The notes beneath the pieces were generated by a model that was not told the DNA's origin, searched no databases, and saw nothing but the letters and a program-made list of their open reading frames with translations. Position numbers and translations under genes: made by a program. This document shows, in pieces, positions 5,607-8,872 of a DNA stretch of 8,872 nt. This DNA is from Sphingomonas sp. (GTDB lineage Bacteria > Pseudomonadota > Alphaproteobacteria > Sphingomonadales > Sphingomonadaceae), in NCBI GenBank assembly GCA_030146605.1, contig JASLBO010000140.1:1-8872 (forward strand). The letters are read 5' to 3'. Positions within the stretch are counted from its first letter, which is position 1. Each line of letters opens with the position of its first letter.

Positions 5607-5906
5607 ATGACCGAACCCAATCGCGCCCCGCTCAACGACACTCCCGAACTGCGCGAGGAAACCACCTCCGCGCACCTGCTCACTGCCGACGAACCGCTGC
5701 AGGACGGTGCTGCGGGCGGCGGTCTCGGCGGGCTCAGCGCGGCGGAAAGCGCGCCGCATGCCACCGCTCCCGATCAGGCAGCTACCGCCGCCAACCCGGC
5801 GAGTCCGGCAATAGCAGGCGACGCCGCGTCGCTGCGCGCCGAGGCCGAAGCGCGGCACCTCGCGGCTGGCGACGCACCCGAACCGAAGCCGCTGCCGCGC
5901 CAGTGA
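5607..5906 (+). CDS. Small acidic, Ala/Pro-rich, probably disordered protein of unknown function
   Basis: I do not recognise this 99-residue protein. The reading frame is credible: AAGGAG (5594-5599) lies seven bases before the ATG, the gene follows maoC by 29 bp, and its TGA overlaps the GTG start of the amine oxidase (GTGA). The composition is extreme: rich in Ala, Pro, Glu and Asp, with no Phe, Tyr, Trp, Cys or Val, one Ile, and 15 acidic against 6 basic residues. That predicts an unfolded soluble chain without signal peptide or membrane segment. A glycine-rich patch (34-42) and a short helical acidic/Arg stretch SLRAEAEARHLA (75-86) are the only local features. It might serve as a translational leader for the oxidase or as a stress-type hydrophilic protein; both are guesses. 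Confidence 0.65.
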   Translation: MTEPNRAPLNDTPELREETTSAHLLTADEPLQDGAAGGGLGGLSAAESAPHATAPDQAATAANPASPAIAGDAASLRAEAEARHLAAGDAPEPKPLPRQ

Positions 5907-7126
5907 ACGCAGTTGAAGTCGCCATCATCGGCGGAGGTGCGGCAGGCGTCGCTGCCGCCCGCATGCTCGCCGATGCCGGGGTCGAGACGCTGATCGTGGA
6001 GGCGAGCGATCGGCTCGGCGGTCGCGCGCGCACGGTCCACGTCTCGGGCATGCCGCTCGATCTCGGCGCGGGCTGGCTGCACTCGGCCGAGCATAATCCC
6101 TGGGTGGGAATCGCCGAGACGAGCGGCTTCTCCATCGACCGCACCCTGCCGCGCTGGCGCGAGCAATGGCGCGAACTGGGCTTCGCCAGGACGGAGCAGA
6201 AGGCGGCGGGCGCAGCCTTCGCTGCATTCGTCCACCGCATGCGCGAAGACGCCCCGCCCAGCGACCGCGCCGCCGACTCACTGCTGCCGCGCTGCGAGTG
6301 GAACGGCTATCTCGACGCCCTTAGCGGCTACATCAACGGCACCGGGAATTCCGAGGTCTCGATCGCCGACTATCTCGCTTATGACGATGCCGCAACCGAG
6401 ACCGACTGGCGGGTGCGTGAGGGCTATGGCGCGCTCGTTGCAGCGCATGCATCGGGGTTGCGCGTATCGCTCGGCAACCCGGTCACCGTAGTCAACGGCA
6501 GCGGCAAACGGCTGCGCATCGAAACGCGCGGGGGCACGATCGAAGCGGATGCCGCCATCGTCACAGTCTCGACCAATGTACTGGCCGGCGGCGCGATCCG
6601 CTTCGACACCAGCCTCGATCCGGTGCTGCACGCCGCCTCGCGGCTGCCGCTCGGGCTTGCCGACAAATTGTTTCTTGCGCTCGACGACGACGAGGGGATC
6701 GATGCCAACGCGCATCTGCTCGGCAACCCCCGGGCGGCAATAACCGGCACCTACACGCTGCGGCCGTTCGGGCGGCCGGTGATCGAGGCGATGTTCGGCG
6801 GTGAGGGCGCGCGGGCAATGGAGACCGAAGGACTGAACGGCGCCGCCGCTTTTACGATCGACGAGCTCTGCGCGCTACTCGGCAGCGAATGGCGCAAACG
6901 GCTGCGGCTGATCGCCGGCTCGGCCTGGGGCGGCGACGACTTCTTCCTTGGAAGCTACAGCCATGCGCTGCCGGGGGAGGCGGCAGCGCGAGGTGTGCTG
7001 GCCGCACCGATCGACCCGCGCATCCGCTTCGCCGGCGAAGCGTGTTCGCCAAACGACTTCTCGACAGCGCATGGGGCGTTTCAGACCGGGCTCGACGCCG
7101 CCCGCGCCCTGCTGGCCGAGCCCTAG
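5903..7126 (+). CDS. FAD-dependent amine oxidase family oxidoreductase
   Basis: The product has 407 residues. The N-terminus is a classic dinucleotide-binding fold with GGGAAG (10-15) and the acidic ribose ligand E33 in LIVEASDRLGGRARTV, the signature of flavin-containing amine oxidoreductases (MAO/polyamine oxidase group). The middle carries the variable substrate domain. The C-terminus has the second FAD motif IRFAGEACSPNDFSTAHGAF (374-393). No signal peptide or membrane tail is seen, so it is probably cytoplasmic, oxidising an amine or amino-acid-like compound and passing electrons to oxygen or another acceptor. The substrate cannot be predicted. The start is GTG 5903, overlapping the previous stop with no separate ribosome binding site, which indicates translational coupling; no other in-frame start precedes the FAD motif. 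The stop lies one base from the stop of the convergent gene. Confidence 0.88.
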   Translation: MNAVEVAIIGGGAAGVAAARMLADAGVETLIVEASDRLGGRARTVHVSGMPLDLGAGWLHSAEHNPWVGIAETSGFSIDRTLPRWREQWRELGFARTEQKAAGAAFAAFVHRMREDAPPSDRAADSLLPRCEWNGYLDALSGYINGTGNSEVSIADYLAYDDAATETDWRVREGYGALVAAHASGLRVSLGNPVTVVNGSGKRLRIETRGGTIEADAAIVTVSTNVLAGGAIRFDTSLDPVLHAASRLPLGLADKLFLALDDDEGIDANAHLLGNPRAAITGTYTLRPFGRPVIEAMFGGEGARAMETEGLNGAAAFTIDELCALLGSEWRKRLRLIAGSAWGGDDFFLGSYSHALPGEAAARGVLAAPIDPRIRFAGEACSPNDFSTAHGAFQTGLDAARALLAEP

Positions 7127-7127
7127 T

Positions 7128-8432
7128 CTAGAGACCGAACGGCCAGGTCTCGTCGTCGCCCGATTTCTCGGGGCCCGGAAGCGGCGTCACCGCCTCGGTC
7201 TCGTCGAACCAGACGAAGGCGTCGAATTGCTCGGGCAGCACCGCGTTCGAATAGTGGCTCCAGCGCTCGGTGTCCGGTCGATAGATCACGCCGATGAAGC
7301 GTTCGAGCCGCGGTTCCAGCAGTGCATCGCGAACGGCGCGCTCGGGGCGCAGGTCGAGCAGGAAACGGCTTACGCCCGAATCGTGGCAGATCCGCTCATA
7401 GCTGTCGGGGCGCGACGGATTGACTCGTTTGATCTGCATCGGTGCATCCCAGTCGTCCGCCGCGGCAACGGTGCCGCTATGCGTGCCGAAGCCGATCAAT
7501 TGCGCCGCCTCGCCATATTTCTCGCGGGCGAGCTGGCCGAGGTTCAGTTCGTCGCGCTCCATCCCCATCTCGGAAACCCGCGCATCTCCTATATGCGAAT
7601 TATGCGCCCAGACCACGGCTTTGGCGCCCTCTTTGCTACGCAGCATCAGGTCGAGCGTGTCGAACATATGCTCGTCGCGCAGATTCCAGCTCTCCGACGA
7701 TCCGTAATACATCGCACGGTAATAAGCCTCGGCATTGGCAATCAGCCGGGCGTTCTGGGTGGCGTCCAGATAGTCGTCGCCGTCCTTGCCGATCAGCGAC
7801 GCCTGCCGGTCGAGCAAATCGCGCAGCATGCCAACCACCGCATTCTGGCATCTCGCATAGCCTTCGCTGATCGCGAGCCGGCCATAGCGCTCGGGTGCGT
7901 CGCGCCACGGGGCAAGGCAACCATAACGTTCGCGCGCGATCGCAGCGGAGTCCGGATCGGTGCGGTCGAGATAGTCAATCACCGCACGGATCGAACCGCC
8001 CAGGCTGTAAAGGTCGAGGCCATGGAAACTGACTCGTCCGCGCGCCGGCAGCGCGGCATTGTGCGCGCGGAGCCAGCCGACGAAGTCATAGAATTCGCGG
8101 TTGCGCCACATCCACGTCGGAAAGCGCTGAAATGCCGGTTCGGAAGCGATTTCAGGCCGCTGCCGGACATGCCGATCGATCACCGCGGCATCGGGCCAGT
8201 CGGCCTCGACCGCGACCATGTTGAAGCCGTGCCGCTCGATCAGGCGGCGGGTGATCGCGGCACGAGCCCGGTAGAATTCGGAGGTGCCGTGGCTCGCTTC
8301 GCCGAGCAGCACGATCCGCGCGTCGCCGAACCGGTCGAACGCCGCGGCAAAGGAGGGATCGTCGATCTCGGGCAGCGGCTCGGCCGCGTCGCGGACGAGT
8401 GCCGACAGGTCTTGCTCGGCCAGAATTTCCAT
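7128..8432 (-). CDS. Erythromycin esterase (EreA/EreB-like) family protein
   Basis: This 434-residue protein belongs to the erythromycin esterase family. Family landmarks are VLLGEASHGTSEFYRARAAI (41-60, with E45 and the catalytic-type H48), VAVEADWP (73-80, with E77), VSFHGLDLYSL (134-144, with H137 and D140), WNLRDEHMFDTL (249-260, with R252 and D253) and VVWAHNSHIGD (273-283, with H277 and H280). Together they form the histidine/carboxylate-rich pocket used by EreB to hydrolyse macrolide lactones. Most chromosomal members have no known substrate, so resistance should not be assumed. The ATG at 8432 is the only reasonable start between the upstream stop (8468) and the conserved core; the upstream TTGGGG is a weak ribosome binding site. 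The gene follows the monooxygenase gene by 35 bp on the same strand, a likely operon. Confidence 0.88.
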   Translation of the reverse strand: MEILAEQDLSALVRDAAEPLPEIDDPSFAAAFDRFGDARIVLLGEASHGTSEFYRARAAITRRLIERHGFNMVAVEADWPDAAVIDRHVRQRPEIASEPAFQRFPTWMWRNREFYDFVGWLRAHNAALPARGRVSFHGLDLYSLGGSIRAVIDYLDRTDPDSAAIARERYGCLAPWRDAPERYGRLAISEGYARCQNAVVGMLRDLLDRQASLIGKDGDDYLDATQNARLIANAEAYYRAMYYGSSESWNLRDEHMFDTLDLMLRSKEGAKAVVWAHNSHIGDARVSEMGMERDELNLGQLAREKYGEAAQLIGFGTHSGTVAAADDWDAPMQIKRVNPSRPDSYERICHDSGVSRFLLDLRPERAVRDALLEPRLERFIGVIYRPDTERWSHYSNAVLPEQFDAFVWFDETEAVTPLPGPEKSGDDETWPFGL

Positions 8433-8467
8433 GCCCCAAGAACGGGCGTCGGCCGCATTGGTGCCGC

Positions 8468-8872
8468 TTAGGCTGCGTGCCGCGCCTTGGGCTCGGGGTT
8501 GGAGAATTCCATCTCCTGGTCGATTCCGCCATATTTGAGCGCCATCAGATCGAGTGTGTAGTTCTGGTGCACGCGCCACGGTTTGCGCGAGCCCTGACGC
8601 GGCAGCTGCGCGGCGGCGCGCTGAACATAGCCCGAAGTGAATTCGAGGAACGGCGCCTCCTCCACCGGCGCTGCCAGCCGGGGCGTCACCTGCCGCATCC
8701 CGCGCTTGCGCATCGCATTGAGCAATCGAGTAACATAATTGGCGGTGAGGTCAGCCTTGAGCGTCCAGCTGGCATTGGTATAGCCGAACGAGATCGCGAA
8801 ATTGGGCACGTCGGAGAACATCATCCCCTTGTAGGTCATGTGTTTCGCCGGCTCGAACAGCTTTCCGTCGAC
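8468..8872 (-). CDS. Flavin-containing (Baeyer-Villiger type) monooxygenase, C-terminal 134 residues (5' cut by window)
   Basis: The frame is open to the window edge and ends at TAA (8468-8470), so only the C-terminal part is present. The stretch from MTYKGMMFSDVPNFAISFGY, continuing TNASWTLKADLTANYVTRLL, is the characteristic C-terminal region of EthA-like FAD/NADPH monooxygenases. These insert oxygen into ketones or oxidise sulfur and nitrogen compounds. The FAD and NADPH glycine motifs lie outside the window and cannot be checked. After this the chain carries a basic segment (MRKRGMRQVTPRL) and ends in NPEPKARHAA. It precedes the erythromycin-esterase-like gene in the same orientation; a monooxygenase that makes esters next to an esterase-family hydrolase would be a sensible pair, but that link is inferred only from position. 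Confidence 0.85.
   Translation of the reverse strand, partial: VDGKLFEPAKHMTYKGMMFSDVPNFAISFGYTNASWTLKADLTANYVTRLLNAMRKRGMRQVTPRLAAPVEEAPFLEFTSGYVQRAAAQLPRQGSRKPWRVHQNYTLDLMALKYGGIDQEMEFSNPEPKARHAA

Noticed and set aside
7128..8432. Macrolide resistance gene.
   Set aside because: Family motifs are present, but most chromosomal members have unknown substrates and no mobile resistance context is visible here.
6948..8471. 507-codon open frame on the + strand opposite the erythromycin-esterase-family gene.
   Set aside because: The opposite strand encodes a full-length protein with intact family motifs. This frame also overlaps the amine oxidase 3' end and shows no known domain.

Overview
The window is GC-rich, densely coded DNA with many ATGA/GTGA overlaps. 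It most likely comes from an alphaproteobacterium of the sphingomonad type (Sphingomonas, Sphingopyxis or a relative). That assignment rests on overall protein style and on two families of dispersed palindromic repeats that I associate with that group: a CTCCCCG-GAA-CGGGGAG hairpin repeat and a TGAGCTTGTCGAAG repeat that reads 'PVRPELVEG' in one frame. It is an inference, since no rRNA or other marker gene is present.

Layout. Positions 1-60 hold the last codons of an upstream gene that overlaps the next start by ATGA. Positions 57-5070 hold the two subunits of an acyl-CoA carboxylase, most likely 3-methylcrotonyl-CoA carboxylase of leucine breakdown: the carboxyltransferase beta subunit (57-1658) and the biotin carboxylase/biotin carrier alpha subunit (3046-5070). 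Three small genes separate them: a DUF559 endonuclease-like gene (1748-2137), an exported NTF2/SnoaL-like protein (2149-2628) and a DUF3088 thioredoxin-like protein (2625-2933). The alpha subunit is followed by a MaoC-type hydratase (5125-5577), a small disordered acidic protein (5607-5906) and an FAD amine oxidase (5903-7126), all on the + strand. On the - strand, converging with a single base between stop codons, are an erythromycin-esterase-family protein (7128-8432) and, upstream of it, the C-terminal part of a flavin-containing (Baeyer-Villiger type) monooxygenase (8468-8872, cut by the window edge).

How they work together. The carboxylase subunits and probably the MaoC hydratase form a catabolic acyl-CoA module (leucine/isovalerate or a similar branched enoyl-CoA route). 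The amine oxidase, esterase-family protein and monooxygenase have no demonstrable link to it.

The most interesting structure is at 1676-2135. The DUF559 nuclease gene is bounded by two 55-bp arms in inverted orientation that are 50/55 identical. Each arm can fold into two GAA-loop hairpins. Four of the five differences between the arms form two compensatory base-pair changes in one hairpin stem. The 3' arm also encodes the last 18 residues of the nuclease. This looks like a compact repeat-plus-nuclease unit inserted inside a catabolic operon, analogous in layout to REP/RAYT elements but with a PD-(D/E)XK-like protein. A second, unrelated palindromic repeat at 5036-5115 encodes the C-terminal tail of the alpha subunit and supplies the ribosome binding site of the maoC gene.
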